A DNA stretch of 64,000 nt, taken from positions 1-64,000 of the forward strand of contig NZ_BBQI01000009.1 in NCBI RefSeq assembly GCF_001652915.1. Direction: 5' to 3'. The notes beneath the pieces were generated by a model. The model was not told the origin of the DNA and did not search any database. It saw only the letters and a list, made by a program, of their open reading frames with translations. The DNA is from Cupriavidus sp. D384 (GTDB lineage: Bacteria > Pseudomonadota > Gammaproteobacteria > Burkholderiales > Burkholderiaceae). Of this stretch, positions 1 to 9,156 are shown one piece after another (within the stretch, counting starts at the first letter, position 1; each line of letters opens with the position of its first letter). Both the position numbers and the translations under genes were made by a program.

Positions 1-16
1 CTGCCCTCTCCCCCAG

Positions 17-42
17 CCCCTCTCCCGCTTGCGGGAGAGGGG
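17..42. repeat. GC-rich palindrome, copy 1
   Basis: A perfect 12-bp inverted repeat (CCCCTCTCCCGC, TT, then its complement) lies upstream of argH. It belongs to a dispersed family with further copies near 4.0, 12.6, 21.6, 28.9, 47.9 and 51.6 kb. This is the only copy that is not between convergent gene ends. Confidence 0.8.
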
Positions 43-72
43 AGCCACCCACCCGCATTTGCCCTGCCCTCT

Positions 73-87
73 GGCGATATAATCGCC
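73..87 (+). promoter_or_regulatory. Candidate -10 region of argH inside a small palindrome
   Basis: A perfect TATAAT (78-83) sits inside GGCGAT-ATA-ATCGCC. A start of transcription near 90 would leave a leader of about 26 nt before the argH ATG. The -35 region, 17 bp upstream (GCATTT), is a poor match, so this is inferred from the -10 alone. Confidence 0.45.
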
Positions 88-115
88 GTTTCCGATTTTC
101 CGCCCTGCCCCTGAC

Positions 116-1525
116 ATGACCTCCCAACTTGCCAAGAAAGGCGAAGCCTGGTCCGCCCGCTTCTCCGAACCGATGTCCGACCTGGTGAAGCGTTACACCG
201 CGTCGGTCTTCTTCGACAAGCGCCTGGCGCTGTTCGACATCCAGGGCTCGCTGGCGCATGCGGCCATGCTGGCGAAGCAGGGCATCATCGCCGACGCCGA
301 CCGCGCCGAGATCGAGCGCGGCATGACGCAGATCCGGGGCGAGATCGAATCCGGCGCGTTCGAGTGGAAGCTTGACCTGGAGGACGTCCACCTCAATATC
401 GAAGCGCGCCTGACCGCGCTGGTCGGCGATGCCGGCAAGCGCCTGCACACGGGCCGCTCGCGTAATGACCAGGTGGCGACCGACATCCGCCTGTGGCTGC
501 GCAGCGAGATCGACAACATCATCGGCCTGCTGGGCGACCTGCGCGGTGCGCTGCTGGACCTGGCCGAAAAGAACGCCGACACCATCCTGCCGGGCTTCAC
601 CCACCTGCAGGTTGCCCAGCCGGTCACGTTCGGCCACCACCTGATGGCCTATGTGGAGATGTTCACGCGCGACGCCGAGCGCATGGCCGACTGCCGCCGC
701 CGCGTGAACCGCCTGCCGCTGGGCGCCGCTGCGCTGGCCGGCACCAGCTACCCGATCGACCGCGAATTCGTGGCCCAGCAACTGGGCTTCGACGGCGTGT
801 GCCGCAATTCGCTGGACGCCGTGTCCGACCGCGACTTCGCCATCGAATTCCTGGCCGCCGCTTCGCTGGTGATGACCCATATCTCGCGATTCAGCGAGGA
901 ACTGGTGATCTGGATGAGCCCGCGCGTCGGCTTTATCGACATCGCCGACCGCTTCTGCACCGGCAGCTCGATCATGCCGCAGAAGAAGAATCCCGACGTG
1001 CCCGAACTGGCGCGTGGCAAGACCGGCCGCGTGTACGGCCACCTGAACGGCCTGCTGGTGCTGATGAAGGGCCAGCCGCTGGCCTACAACAAGGACAACC
1101 AGGAAGACAAGGAACCGCTGTTCGACACGGTGGACACCGTGGTGGACACGCTGCGCATCTTCGCCGACATGGTGCCGGGCATCAGCGTCAAGCCCGACAA
1201 CATGCGCGCCGCCGCGCTGCAGGGCTACGCCACCGCCACCGACCTGGCCGACTACCTGGTCAAGCGTGGCCTGCCGTTCCGCGATGCCCACGAGGCAGTG
1301 GCCCACGCCGTGCGCGCCTGCGACGACCGCCGCTGCGACCTGGCCGACCTGACGGTCGAGGAACTGCGCCAGGTGTCCGGCCTGGGCGACAAGGCTTCGC
1401 TGATCGGCGATGACGTGCATGCCGTGCTGACGCTGGAAGGCTCGGTCGCATCGCGCAACCATATTGGTGGCACCGCGCCGGACCAGGTCCGCGCCGCCAT
1501 CGCCGCCGCACGCAAGGCGCTGTGA
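116..1525 (+). CDS. argH: Argininosuccinate lyase
   Basis: This enzyme cleaves argininosuccinate to arginine and fumarate, the last step of arginine synthesis, in the cytoplasm. The 469-aa length is normal for the family. The fumarase/aspartase superfamily signature [12 protein letters not shown] is present near residue 284, with the catalytic serine in the GSS loop; the HTGRSRNDQ motif lies near residue 110. The ATG is 26 nt downstream of a candidate start site. The gene stands alone, ending at a strong hairpin terminator before the unrelated dctQ. Confidence 0.97.
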   Translation: MTSQLAKKGEAWSARFSEPMSDLVKRYTASVFFDKRLALFDIQGSLAHAAMLAKQGIIADADRAEIERGMTQIRGEIESGAFEWKLDLEDVHLNIEARLTALVGDAGKRLHTGRSRNDQVATDIRLWLRSEIDNIIGLLGDLRGALLDLAEKNADTILPGFTHLQVAQPVTFGHHLMAYVEMFTRDAERMADCRRRVNRLPLGAAALAGTSYPIDREFVAQQLGFDGVCRNSLDAVSDRDFAIEFLAAASLVMTHISRFSEELVIWMSPRVGFIDIADRFCTGSSIMPQKKNPDVPELARGKTGRVYGHLNGLLVLMKGQPLAYNKDNQEDKEPLFDTVDTVVDTLRIFADMVPGISVKPDNMRAAALQGYATATDLADYLVKRGLPFRDAHEAVAHAVRACDDRRCDLADLTVEELRQVSGLGDKASLIGDDVHAVLTLEGSVASRNHIGGTAPDQVRAAIAAARKAL

Positions 1526-1560
1526 CCGTGTAAGTTTCACGTAAGCCTGCGTCGTAAAAA

Positions 1561-1594
1561 AGCCGCCGCAGCCTTCGGGCTCCGGCGGCTTTTT
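1561..1594 (+). terminator. Rho-independent terminator of argH
   Basis: AGCCGCCG (1561-1568) pairs with CGGCGGCT (1583-1590). An inner AGCC-TTCG-GGCT stem with a TTCG tetraloop follows, and the hairpin ends in a run of five T. It lies 36 nt after the argH stop. Confidence 0.9.
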
Positions 1595-1673
1595 CTTTGG
1601 TTTTTCGTTTGTTTTCCGGGGCTTGGCGCCGAATTGCCACGTCGGTAGGACAATCCCCTAGCGCTCACATAAT

Positions 1674-1702
1674 TTGTTACAGATACACTAATCGGCGCAT
1701 AA
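1674..1702 (+). promoter_or_regulatory. Candidate sigma70 promoter of dctQM
   Basis: TTGTTA (1674-1679) and GCATAA (1697-1702) are 17 bp apart. They lie just upstream of the GGGGGGAG Shine-Dalgarno of dctQ. Matches to consensus are moderate. Confidence 0.4.
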
Positions 1703-1721
1703 AACCGGGGGGAGACAACCC

Positions 1722-2264
1722 ATGAATTACTTGCTTGGTCTGTCACGACAGATCGACAGGTTGAATCAGCACACGGGCAGGCTTGCAAACATCATGATCC
1801 TGCTGTCGTGTCTGATCAGCGCAGGGAACGCCCTGCTTCGTTACGGCTTCAACCTTAGCGACAACTGGCCGCTGGAACTGCAGTGGTACATGTTTGCGGT
1901 TTCCGTGATGTTCGGCGCGTCGTACACGTTCCAGCGCAACGAGCACGTGCGCGTGGACCTGATCTACGGCAACGTGTCCGAGCGCGCGCAGCACTGGATC
2001 GACATCTTCGGCATCGTGGTATTCCTGCTGCCGTCGACGATCCTGTTCACGTGGCTGTCGTGGGAATCGCTGTTCCTGCCTTCGTGGCGCATTCTCGAGC
2101 AGTCGGGCAACTCGGGCGGCCTGCCCCGTTATCCGATCAAGCTCGTGGTGCCCATCGGCTTTGCCCTGCTCACGCTGCAGGGGATTTCCGAACTGATCAA
2201 GCGCTTTGCCGCCCTGAAGGGCCTGGTGCGCATCGAATCAAAATACGAAAGGCCGGTGCAATAA
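1722..2264 (+). CDS. dctQ: TRAP transporter small permease (DctQ type)
   Basis: This is the 180-aa small membrane subunit of a TRAP (tripartite ATP-independent periplasmic) transporter. Four hydrophobic segments are visible, with the family's LELQWYMFAVSVMFGASY stretch near residue 48. A strong purine-rich ribosome site (GGGGGGAG) precedes the ATG. The stop codon overlaps the next start (TAATG), so DctQ and the large permease are translationally coupled. No gene for the periplasmic binding subunit DctP lies beside the pair, so the substrate cannot be read from context. Confidence 0.9.
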   Translation: MNYLLGLSRQIDRLNQHTGRLANIMILLSCLISAGNALLRYGFNLSDNWPLELQWYMFAVSVMFGASYTFQRNEHVRVDLIYGNVSERAQHWIDIFGIVVFLLPSTILFTWLSWESLFLPSWRILEQSGNSGGLPRYPIKLVVPIGFALLTLQGISELIKRFAALKGLVRIESKYERPVQ

Positions 2265-3988
2265 TGATTCCATTGGAATATATGCCGCCGCTGATGTTCG
2301 GCGGCCTGGTGGTATTCATGCTGATCGGGTTCCCGGTCGCATTCTCGCTCTCGGCGGTGGGCCTGGCCTTCGGCTTCCTGGCCATCGAATGGGGCTACTT
2401 CCCGCTGCAGTTCCTGCAGGCCGTGCCCAGCCGGATATTCGGCAGCGTGCTGGCCAACGAACTGCTGCTGGCGATCCCGTTCTTCACGTTCATGGGCGCG
2501 ATCCTGGAAAAATGCGGGCTCGCGGAGGACATGCTCGACTCGATGGGCCAGCTGTTCGGCCCGGTGCGGGGCGGCCTGGGCTACTCGGTGATCATCGTCG
2601 GCTTTATCCTGGGGGCGATCACCGGCACGGTGGCCGCGCAGGTGATCGCCATGGCGATGATCTCGCTGCCCGTGATGATGCGCTACCGCTACAACATGAA
2701 GTACGCCACGGGCGTGCTGGCCGCATCGGGCACGATCACGCAGCTGGTGCCGCCGTCGCTGGTGCTGGTGGTACTGGCCGACCAGCTCAAGACGCCGATG
2801 GGCAGCGCCGACGTGGGCAGCATGTACCTGGGCGCGTGGGGCCCTTCGGTCGTGCAGATCGCACTGTTCGCGCTCTACACCTTCGTCCTGACCCGCATCA
2901 AGCCCGACTGGCTGCCGCCTGTGCCGCCCGAAGCCCGCACGCTGCGCGGCTGGGCGCTGTGGGCCAAGTGCCTGCGCGGCATCATCCCCTGCGCGGTGCT
3001 GATCTTCCTGGTGCTGGGCACGATCATGCTGGGCATCGCCACCCCGACCGAATCGGGTGCGATGGGCGCCGTCGGCGCGCTGGTGCTGGCCGTGATCCGC
3101 GACAAGGGCTTCAACCGGATCGACCGCAATGTCTACCGTATCGGCATCGGCGCCACGCTGGTGGCGGCGGCCGTCGGCGTGTTCGCGTTCGGTTCGCATG
3201 CGTTCCGGATTCCGCTGGCCGTAGCCTACCTGGTGGTGCTCTGGCTGCTGATCCGCGCCGGACAGCTGACCGAACTGCGCCTGCTGATTGTCGAGGCGTA
3301 CCAGTCCACCGCCCGGATCACGGCGATGGTGGTGTTCATCCTGATCGGTTCCACCTGCTTCTCGGTTGTGTTCCAGGGCGTGGATGGCGGCGCGTGGGTC
3401 GAACACCTGTTCACCTCGTTGCCAGGCGGCTGGATCGGCTTCCTGATCGTGGTCAACCTGTTCATCTTCTTCCTGGCTTTCTTCCTGGACTTCTTCGAGA
3501 TCGCGTTCATCGTGGTGCCGATGCTTGCCCCGGTGGCGGTCAAGGTCCTGGCGCCCGTGGTGGCCGATTCGATGGGCGGCAACCCCGAGGCGGCTGCCAC
3601 GGCCGCGCTGGTCTGGTTCGGCGTGATGCTGTGCGTGAACATGCAGACGTCGTTCATGCACCCGCCGTTCGGCTTCGCGCTGTTCTACCTGCGCGGCATC
3701 GCGCCGAAGGAAGTGAAGAGTTCGGACATCTACTGGGGCGCGCTGCCCTGGGTCGGCCTGCAGCTCATCATGGTGCTGCTGGTGATGTTCTGGCCGGGCA
3801 TGGTGACCGGGCTGCTCGACAAGGGGTCGCTCAAGCATAGTAATTCCGCCGAAGTCAGCATTCCGCTAGGCGGGGAAGAGAGCAAACCGGGCGGAGGGGC
3901 ATCGACGCCGGGTACGCTGGAACTGCCGGGCAGCAGCACCGACAGCGAGCCGGCGGCGCCGCAGTTCCAGTTCGAGAAGAGCAAGTAG
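2264..3988 (+). CDS. dctM: TRAP transporter large permease (DctM type)
   Basis: This is the large membrane subunit that carries the sodium-coupled substrate path of a TRAP transporter. The start is the ATG overlapping the dctQ stop, giving 574 aa; an in-frame opening further upstream lies inside dctQ and is not used. Many hydrophobic segments cover almost the whole protein. It is longer than the classical DctM of about 430 aa, with an extra block in the middle and a non-membrane tail of about 45 residues rich in Ser, Pro, Gly and Glu. The long form occurs in a known DctM subgroup. The partner binding protein is not in the window. Confidence 0.9.
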   Translation: MIPLEYMPPLMFGGLVVFMLIGFPVAFSLSAVGLAFGFLAIEWGYFPLQFLQAVPSRIFGSVLANELLLAIPFFTFMGAILEKCGLAEDMLDSMGQLFGPVRGGLGYSVIIVGFILGAITGTVAAQVIAMAMISLPVMMRYRYNMKYATGVLAASGTITQLVPPSLVLVVLADQLKTPMGSADVGSMYLGAWGPSVVQIALFALYTFVLTRIKPDWLPPVPPEARTLRGWALWAKCLRGIIPCAVLIFLVLGTIMLGIATPTESGAMGAVGALVLAVIRDKGFNRIDRNVYRIGIGATLVAAAVGVFAFGSHAFRIPLAVAYLVVLWLLIRAGQLTELRLLIVEAYQSTARITAMVVFILIGSTCFSVVFQGVDGGAWVEHLFTSLPGGWIGFLIVVNLFIFFLAFFLDFFEIAFIVVPMLAPVAVKVLAPVVADSMGGNPEAAATAALVWFGVMLCVNMQTSFMHPPFGFALFYLRGIAPKEVKSSDIYWGALPWVGLQLIMVLLVMFWPGMVTGLLDKGSLKHSNSAEVSIPLGGEESKPGGGASTPGTLELPGSSTDSEPAAPQFQFEKSK

Positions 3989-4027
3989 GAGCAAACCGGC
4001 AGACCTTGATGTTCCCCCTGGTGTTGT

Positions 4028-4065
4028 CCCCTCGCCCGCTTGCGGGAGAGGGGCGGGGGAGAGGG
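4028..4065. repeat. GC-rich palindrome, copy 2
   Basis: CCCCTCGCCCGC (4028-4039) pairs with GCGGGAGAGGGG (4042-4053) with one mismatch. A further GGGGGAGAGGG block follows. It lies between the converging 3' ends of dctM and the decarboxylase gene. Confidence 0.75.
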
Positions 4066-4096
4066 CAAAGCCTCTCCCAACAGACCACGCCCAAAC

Positions 4097-4129
4097 AAAA
4101 ACCCCCGGCCTCGCGGCACGGGGGTTTTT
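4097..4129. terminator. Bidirectional terminator between dctM and the decarboxylase gene
   Basis: CCCCCG (4102-4107) pairs with CGGGGG (4119-4124). A-rich and T-rich flanks on the two sides allow it to act on both strands. It sits between convergent genes. Confidence 0.85.
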
Positions 4130-4150
4130 CATTGAGGAAGCGCGAAACCC

Positions 4151-6415
4151 TTACTGCTTCACGCAGTCCACGAAGTACGCAGTCTGGCCGTCGATCTCGT
4201 CTTCCACCAGGCCGTGGATATCGGTCTCGAAGCCCGGGAACAGCTTGTTGAACTCGCGCGCGAACTTCAGGTACTGCACGATGGTGCGGTTGAAGCGTTC
4301 GCCCGGGATCAGCAGCGGAATGCCCGGCGGATACGGCGTCAGCAGGATGGCAGTCACGCGGCCTTCCAGCTCGTCCACGGGCACGCGCTCGATCTCGCGG
4401 TGCGCCATCATCGCCCAGGCATCCGACGGCTTCATCGCCGGTTCCATGTCCGACAGGTACATCTCGGTGGTCACGCGGGCCACGTCGTTGGCCTTGTACA
4501 CGCTGTGGATGGCATCGCACAGGTCGCGCAGGCCCATCCGCTCGTACTGCGGATACTTGCCCACGAACTCGGGCAGCACACGCCACAGCGGCTGGTTCTG
4601 GTCGTAGTCGTCCTTGAACTGCTGCAACTCGGTCACCAGCGAGTTCCAGCGGCCCTTGGTAATGCCGATCGTGAACATGATGAAGAACGAGTACAGGCCC
4701 GTCTTCTCGATGATGATGCCGTGCTCGGCCAGGTACTTGGTGACGATGGCCGCCGGGATGCCGCGTTCGCTGAACTCGCCGTCCACGTCCAGGCCCGGGG
4801 TGATGATCGTGGCCTTGATCGGGTCCAGCAGGTTGAAGCCATCGGCCAGGTCGCCGAAGCCGTGCCAGCGCTCGTTGGCCTGGAGCATCCATTCGTCGCG
4901 GTCGGGCACGCCTTCCTCGGCCAGCGTATCCGGGCCCCAGACCTTGAACCACCAGTCGCCATTGTTCACGACGTCGTAGTCGGCCTCGACCTTGCGCACG
5001 GCGCGGCGGAAATCCAGCGCCTCGGCAATGCTTTCCTCGACCAGCGCGGTGCCGCCCGGCGCTTCCATCATGGCCGCGGCGACGTCGCACGAGGCAATGA
5101 TCGAGTACTGCGGGCTCGTCGAGGTATGCATCAGGTAGGCCTCGTTGAAGCGGTAGCGGTCAAGCTTGCGCGTCTCGGAATCCTGCACCAGGATCTGCGA
5201 TGCCTGCGACAGGCCGGCCAGCAGCTTGTGCGTGGACTGCGTGGCAAATACCAGCGCGTCCTTGCTGCGCGGACGGTCGCGGCCGATCGCGTGCATGTCG
5301 CGATAGAAGTCGTGGAACGCAGCGTGCGGCAGCCAGGCTTCGTCGAAATGCAGCGTGTCGATTTCCGACGTCAGCATTTCCTTGATCTGCTCGGCGTTGT
5401 ACAGCACGCCGTCGTACGTGCCCTGGGTGATCGTCAGGATGCGCGGCTTCTGGTTCTTGGCCTTGCTGGCGAACGGATGGTTCTCGATCTTCTTGCGGAT
5501 GGTCTCCGGATCGAACTCGCTCTTCGGAATCGGGCCGATGATGCCGTAGTGGTTGCGCGTCGGCATCAGGAACACCGGGATCGCGCCGGTCATCATGATC
5601 GCATGCAGGATCGACTTGTGGCAGTTGCGGTCCACCACCACGATGTCGCCCGGGGCCACGTTGGCGTGCCATACCATCTTGTTCGACGTCGACGTGCCGT
5701 TGGTCACGAAGAACATGTGGTCCGAGTTGAAGATGCGCGCGGCATTGCGCTCCGATGCCGCCACCGGGCCGGTGTGGTCCAGCAGCTGGCCCAGCTCTTC
5801 CACGGCATTGCAGACATCGGCGCGCAGCATGTTCTCGCCAAAGAACTGGTGGAATACCTGGCCCACCGGGCTCTTCAGGAACGCCACGCCGCCCGAATGG
5901 CCCGGGCAGTGCCACGAGTACGAGCTGTCCTGCGCGTAGTCGATCAGCGCCTTGAAAAACGGCGGGGCCAGCGTGTCCAGGTAGACCTTGGCTTCGCGGA
6001 TGATGTGGCGCGCCACGAATTCGGGGGTGTCCTCGAACATGTGGATGAAGCCGTGCAGCTCGCGCAGGATATCGTTCGGAATGTGACGCGAAGTGCGCGT
6101 TTCGCCGTACAGGAAAATCGGCAGGTCCGTATTGCGGCGACGCACCTCGTTCACGAACGCGCGCAGCTTCTCGATGGCGGCGGCTTCGGGCTGGTCGTCG
6201 GCGCGCACGAACTCGTCGTCGTCGATCGACACGATGAACGTGGACGCCCGGCTGGCCTGCTGGGCGAACGATGTCAGGTCGCCATAGCTGGTCAGACCCA
6301 TCACTTCCATGCCCTCGCGCTCGATGGCCTCGGCCAGTGCGCGAATGCCCGAGCCGGAAATGTTCTCGGAACGGAAGTCTTCATCGATGATGATGACGGG
6401 GAAGCGGAATTTCAT
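4151..6415 (-). CDS. Arginine/lysine/ornithine decarboxylase (PLP, fold type I)
   Basis: This is a pyridoxal-phosphate basic amino acid decarboxylase of the AdiA/CadA/SpeC type, with an N-terminal receiver-like wing domain (about 1-130), a PLP domain and a C-terminal domain. The PLP lysine is K397 in STHKLLAGLSQAS, and the cofactor-contacting aspartate is D358 in HFDEAW. The STHKLL context resembles arginine and lysine decarboxylases more than SpeC, but substrate cannot be fixed from sequence. I chose the ATG at 6415 (754 aa) because AAGGATT precedes it at good spacing and the protein then begins MKFRFPV. An in-frame ATG at 6490 lies inside a hairpin and would add 25 residues. The gene may act in acid resistance or polyamine supply (inference). 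Confidence 0.9.
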   Translation of the reverse strand: MKFRFPVIIIDEDFRSENISGSGIRALAEAIEREGMEVMGLTSYGDLTSFAQQASRASTFIVSIDDDEFVRADDQPEAAAIEKLRAFVNEVRRRNTDLPIFLYGETRTSRHIPNDILRELHGFIHMFEDTPEFVARHIIREAKVYLDTLAPPFFKALIDYAQDSSYSWHCPGHSGGVAFLKSPVGQVFHQFFGENMLRADVCNAVEELGQLLDHTGPVAASERNAARIFNSDHMFFVTNGTSTSNKMVWHANVAPGDIVVVDRNCHKSILHAIMMTGAIPVFLMPTRNHYGIIGPIPKSEFDPETIRKKIENHPFASKAKNQKPRILTITQGTYDGVLYNAEQIKEMLTSEIDTLHFDEAWLPHAAFHDFYRDMHAIGRDRPRSKDALVFATQSTHKLLAGLSQASQILVQDSETRKLDRYRFNEAYLMHTSTSPQYSIIASCDVAAAMMEAPGGTALVEESIAEALDFRRAVRKVEADYDVVNNGDWWFKVWGPDTLAEEGVPDRDEWMLQANERWHGFGDLADGFNLLDPIKATIITPGLDVDGEFSERGIPAAIVTKYLAEHGIIIEKTGLYSFFIMFTIGITKGRWNSLVTELQQFKDDYDQNQPLWRVLPEFVGKYPQYERMGLRDLCDAIHSVYKANDVARVTTEMYLSDMEPAMKPSDAWAMMAHREIERVPVDELEGRVTAILLTPYPPGIPLLIPGERFNRTIVQYLKFAREFNKLFPGFETDIHGLVEDEIDGQTAYFVDCVKQ

Positions 6416-6450
6416 CGGGCAATCCTTGATGAGGGTGCTTGTAAAGACTT

Positions 6451-6497
6451 GAGCCACATGGCCGGCGGGAGGTTCCCGCAGCGGCGACATGTGGCTC
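6451..6497 (-). promoter_or_regulatory. Long hairpin in the decarboxylase leader
   Basis: GAGCCACATG (6451-6460) and CATGTGGCTC (6488-6497) form a perfect 10-bp stem. It encloses a second perfect stem, GCGGGA (6465-6470) with TCCCGC (6474-6479). The structure ends 35 nt upstream of the chosen start, and no T run follows it in the direction of transcription, so it does not look like a dcd terminator. A regulatory role is inference. Confidence 0.55.
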
Positions 6498-6590
6498 GTT
6501 CGTCAGGTCTGGCCCGCGGGCGGTTGTGCCCGGCGGCGCCACCGGCGCGATTCACACGCCGGAATTGTGAGGCAGGAAAATGACAGGCCG

Positions 6591-7157
6591 TCAGGTCTTC
6601 GGCAGCGTGACACCGTGCTGGCCCTGGTACTTGCCGCCGCGGTCCGCATACGAGGTCTCGCAGACCTCGTCCGATTCGAAGAACAGCACCTGCGCGCAGC
6701 CCTCGCCGGCGTAGATCTTGGCGGGCAGCGGCGTGGTGTTCGAGAACTCCAGCGTCACATAGCCTTCCCACTCGGGCTCGAACGGCGTCACGTTGACGAT
6801 GATGCCGCAGCGCGCGTACGTGCTCTTGCCCAGGCAGATGGTCAGCACGCTGCGCGGAATCCGGAAGTACTCCATCGTGCGGGCCAGCGCGAACGAGTTC
6901 GGCGGGATGATGCAAACGTCACCCTTGAAGTCCACGAACGACTTCTCGTCGAAGTTCTTTGGATCGACGATCGTGCTGTTGATGTTCGTGAAGATCTTGA
7001 ATTCGTCGGCGCACCGGATGTCGTAGCCGTAGCTCGACGTGCCATAGGAAACGATCTTGCGCCCGTCCGATTCCCGCACCTGGCCGGGCTCGAACGGTTC
7101 GATCATGCCGTGCTGTTCCGCCATGCGGCGGATCCACTTGTCGGATTTGATGCTCAT
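6591..7157 (-). CDS. dcd: dCTP deaminase
   Basis: This enzyme deaminates dCTP to dUTP, feeding dTMP synthesis through dUTPase. The start at 7157 gives [15 protein letters not shown] and 188 aa, a typical length for the family; upstream in-frame codons are not family-like. The trimer family's conserved stretches [10 protein letters not shown], with the catalytic-region Arg and Ser, and [12 protein letters not shown] are present. The following decarboxylase gene is on the same strand but 175 nt away, with a structured leader between, so an operon link is uncertain. Confidence 0.95.
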   Translation of the reverse strand: MSIKSDKWIRRMAEQHGMIEPFEPGQVRESDGRKIVSYGTSSYGYDIRCADEFKIFTNINSTIVDPKNFDEKSFVDFKGDVCIIPPNSFALARTMEYFRIPRSVLTICLGKSTYARCGIIVNVTPFEPEWEGYVTLEFSNTTPLPAKIYAGEGCAQVLFFESDEVCETSYADRGGKYQGQHGVTLPKT

Positions 7158-7290
7158 ATAGACGTGGCAGGATGGTCGGACGGCTGGCCGGCCATACCCG
7201 GCGCCGCTGGAATGGGGCGCATTGTACAACCATTCGCGGCACGCACCCGGCGCAGGCGGTCAAGGCCGGGCGCCCTTCTCCCGCCGGACG

Positions 7291-7314
7291 GGAAAAGGGC
7301 CGCCGGAAGCGGCC
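7291..7314 (-). terminator. Candidate terminator downstream of sodC
   Basis: Read on the minus strand, GGCCGC-TTCCG-GCGGCC is followed by CTTTTCC, about 48 nt past the sodC stop. The stem is short but very GC-rich and the T run is short. Confidence 0.5.
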
Positions 7315-7361
7315 GCGCGGCCGGTCAGGTCGCGCGCCACGTACCAGCCAGGTGCCGCCAA

Positions 7362-7937
7362 TCAGGTCGCCGCGATCACGCCGCAAGCGATGCGGCCACC
7401 CGAATTGCCCGTGGGCTGTGTGCGATAGTCGTCCGGGTCCTTGTGGACGACCACCGCGCGGCCTACCACGCTGTTCGGGCCTGCTCCCACGGTCACGTCG
7501 CTCATCACGAACTGCGCACGCGCGTTGCCGGCGGAGTCGGCCGTCAGGTTGTTCATGTCGCCGGCATGATGGTCAGGCATCGACATCTGGCCATGCGGCT
7601 TGGTGCCCGGGTTGAAGTGGCCTCCCGCGCTCATGGCGTCCGGCGCCGAGCAATCTCCCTTTTCGTGGATATGGAAGCCATGCGTGGTGCCTGGCGGCAG
7701 GCCCGTCACCGCCACCACCACCATCACGCCGCCGCCCGGCTGCTGCTCGAACGTGACGCGCCCGCCCGTATTGGTGCCGCTCTTGGGCGCCAGCGGGGCG
7801 GCGGCCCGGGTGGCACCCGGGGCGGCCATGGCGGCGCTGGCCGTGGGCGCCGCCGAAGGGCTCTTGTCCGTCTGCGCGCATCCGGCTGCCAGCACCGCGG
7901 CAGCCCCTACCGTCAATCCGAAAAGTACACGTTTCAT
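7362..7937 (-). CDS. sodC: Cu/Zn superoxide dismutase lipoprotein
   Basis: This is a periplasmic superoxide dismutase. A type II signal with lipobox LAAGC puts the lipidated cysteine at C20, so the mature enzyme should be membrane-anchored. Copper and zinc ligands are seen in GFHIHEKGDC, GGHFNPG and VVHKDPDDY; GDC and RIACGVI supply the disulfide cysteines. The 191-aa length fits bacterial SodC with a Pro/Ala-rich spacer (about 21-55) between the lipid anchor and the fold. It has its own terminator and leader and stands between apbC and dcd. Confidence 0.95.
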   Translation of the reverse strand: MKRVLFGLTVGAAAVLAAGCAQTDKSPSAAPTASAAMAAPGATRAAAPLAPKSGTNTGGRVTFEQQPGGGVMVVVAVTGLPPGTTHGFHIHEKGDCSAPDAMSAGGHFNPGTKPHGQMSMPDHHAGDMNNLTADSAGNARAQFVMSDVTVGAGPNSVVGRAVVVHKDPDDYRTQPTGNSGGRIACGVIAAT

Positions 7938-8031
7938 GCCGTTCCTCCTCTTCTTGCTTGTATGCGCGATGCCCGCGCGTGAACGTCGACTGCCGTGTGG
8001 ATTGTAGGACAGGCGCCCGGCACCACAATGT

Positions 8032-8059
8032 CGGACAGCCTCCCATTTTTGGCTGTCCG
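8032..8059. other. Perfect 9-bp hairpin just past apbC
   Basis: CGGACAGCC (8032-8040) and GGCTGTCCG (8051-8059) flank a 10-nt loop, starting 8 nt beyond the apbC stop. There is no T run on the outgoing side, so it may stabilise the 3' end rather than terminate. Confidence 0.55.
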
Positions 8060-8067
8060 GCAGGCGC

Positions 8068-9156
8068 TCAGGTGTTCTGGACGACGATGCTCGGGAATTT
8101 GTTGCTCATGTCGCGCGCCTTGTCGGCAACCTTGATGGCCACCTTGCGCGCCACTTCGCGGTAGATCTCGGCGATCGGGCCATCGGGTTCGGCTACCACG
8201 GTAGGACGGCCCGAATCGGCCTGTTCGCGGATCGACAGGTTCAGCGGCAGGCTGCCCAGCACGTCCACGCTGTATTCGCTGCTCATTTTCTGGGCACCGC
8301 CGGCGCCGAAGATATGTTCGGTATGGCCGCAGTTCGGGCAGCAGTAGACCGCCATGTTCTCGACGATACCGAGGATCGGGATGCCGACCTTCTCGAACAT
8401 CTTGAGACCCTTGCGGGCGTCCAGCAGCGCGATGTCCTGGGGCGTGGTCACGATCACGGCACCGGTGACCGGCACCTTTTGCGACAGCGTCAGCTGGATA
8501 TCGCCGGTGCCCGGCGGCATGTCGACGATCAGGTAGTCCAGGTCGCTCCAGTTGGTCTGGCGCAGCAGCTGCTCCAGCGCGGAGGTCACCATCGGGCCGC
8601 GCCAGACCATCGGATTGTCCTGTTCGATCAGGAACCCGATGGAATTGGCCTGCAGGCCGTGGCCCTGCAGCGGCATCATGGTCTGGCCGTCGGTGGATTC
8701 GGGGCGGCCGCTGATGCCCAGCATCATCGGCAGGCTCGGGCCATAGATATCGGCATCCAGCATGCCCACGCGCGCGCCCTCGGCGGCCAGGGCCAGGGCC
8801 AGGTTCACGGCCGTCGTGGACTTGCCCACGCCGCCCTTGCCCGATGCCACGGCGATCACGTTGCGCACGCCGGGCAGCAGCTTCACGCCGCGCTGCACCG
8901 CGTGGGCGACGATCTTCATCGACACCGCCACGCTGACATTGGCCGCGGCATCGAGCTTGCGCACGGCATCGGTCACAAGGTTGCGGATCAGGTCGAACTG
9001 GCTCTTGCCCGGATAGCCAAGCTCCACCTCCACGGACACGTTGCTGCCGTCGACCCGCACGTTGCGCGCCGACCGCGTGGAGACAAGGTCCTTGCCCGTG
9101 TTGGGATCGATGACCGTACGCAGGACTTCGGTTACCTGTTCAATGGTGAGGCTCAA
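8068..9156 (-). CDS. apbC: Iron-sulfur cluster carrier protein Mrp/ApbC
   Basis: This P-loop ATPase of the Mrp/NBP35 family carries Fe-S clusters to apoproteins in the cytoplasm. An N-terminal MIP18/DUF59-like domain (about 1-90) is followed by the deviant Walker A GKGGVGKS (106-113) and a CPNC cluster motif (273-276). I chose a TTG start at 9156, giving MSLTIEQVTE and 362 aa, because an AGCGGAG-like ribosome site precedes it; the upstream in-frame ATG adds 19 residues that do not look like the family. The gene diverges from the OmpA-like lipoprotein gene. Confidence 0.92.
   Translation of the reverse strand: MSLTIEQVTEVLRTVIDPNTGKDLVSTRSARNVRVDGSNVSVEVELGYPGKSQFDLIRNLVTDAVRKLDAAANVSVAVSMKIVAHAVQRGVKLLPGVRNVIAVASGKGGVGKSTTAVNLALALAAEGARVGMLDADIYGPSLPMMLGISGRPESTDGQTMMPLQGHGLQANSIGFLIEQDNPMVWRGPMVTSALEQLLRQTNWSDLDYLIVDMPPGTGDIQLTLSQKVPVTGAVIVTTPQDIALLDARKGLKMFEKVGIPILGIVENMAVYCCPNCGHTEHIFGAGGAQKMSSEYSVDVLGSLPLNLSIREQADSGRPTVVAEPDGPIAEIYREVARKVAIKVADKARDMSNKFPSIVVQNT

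Noticed and set aside
4214..6583. A 789-aa plus-strand frame opposite the decarboxylase gene
   Set aside because: Low-complexity Arg/His/Val composition and complete overlap with a strongly conserved enzyme gene.
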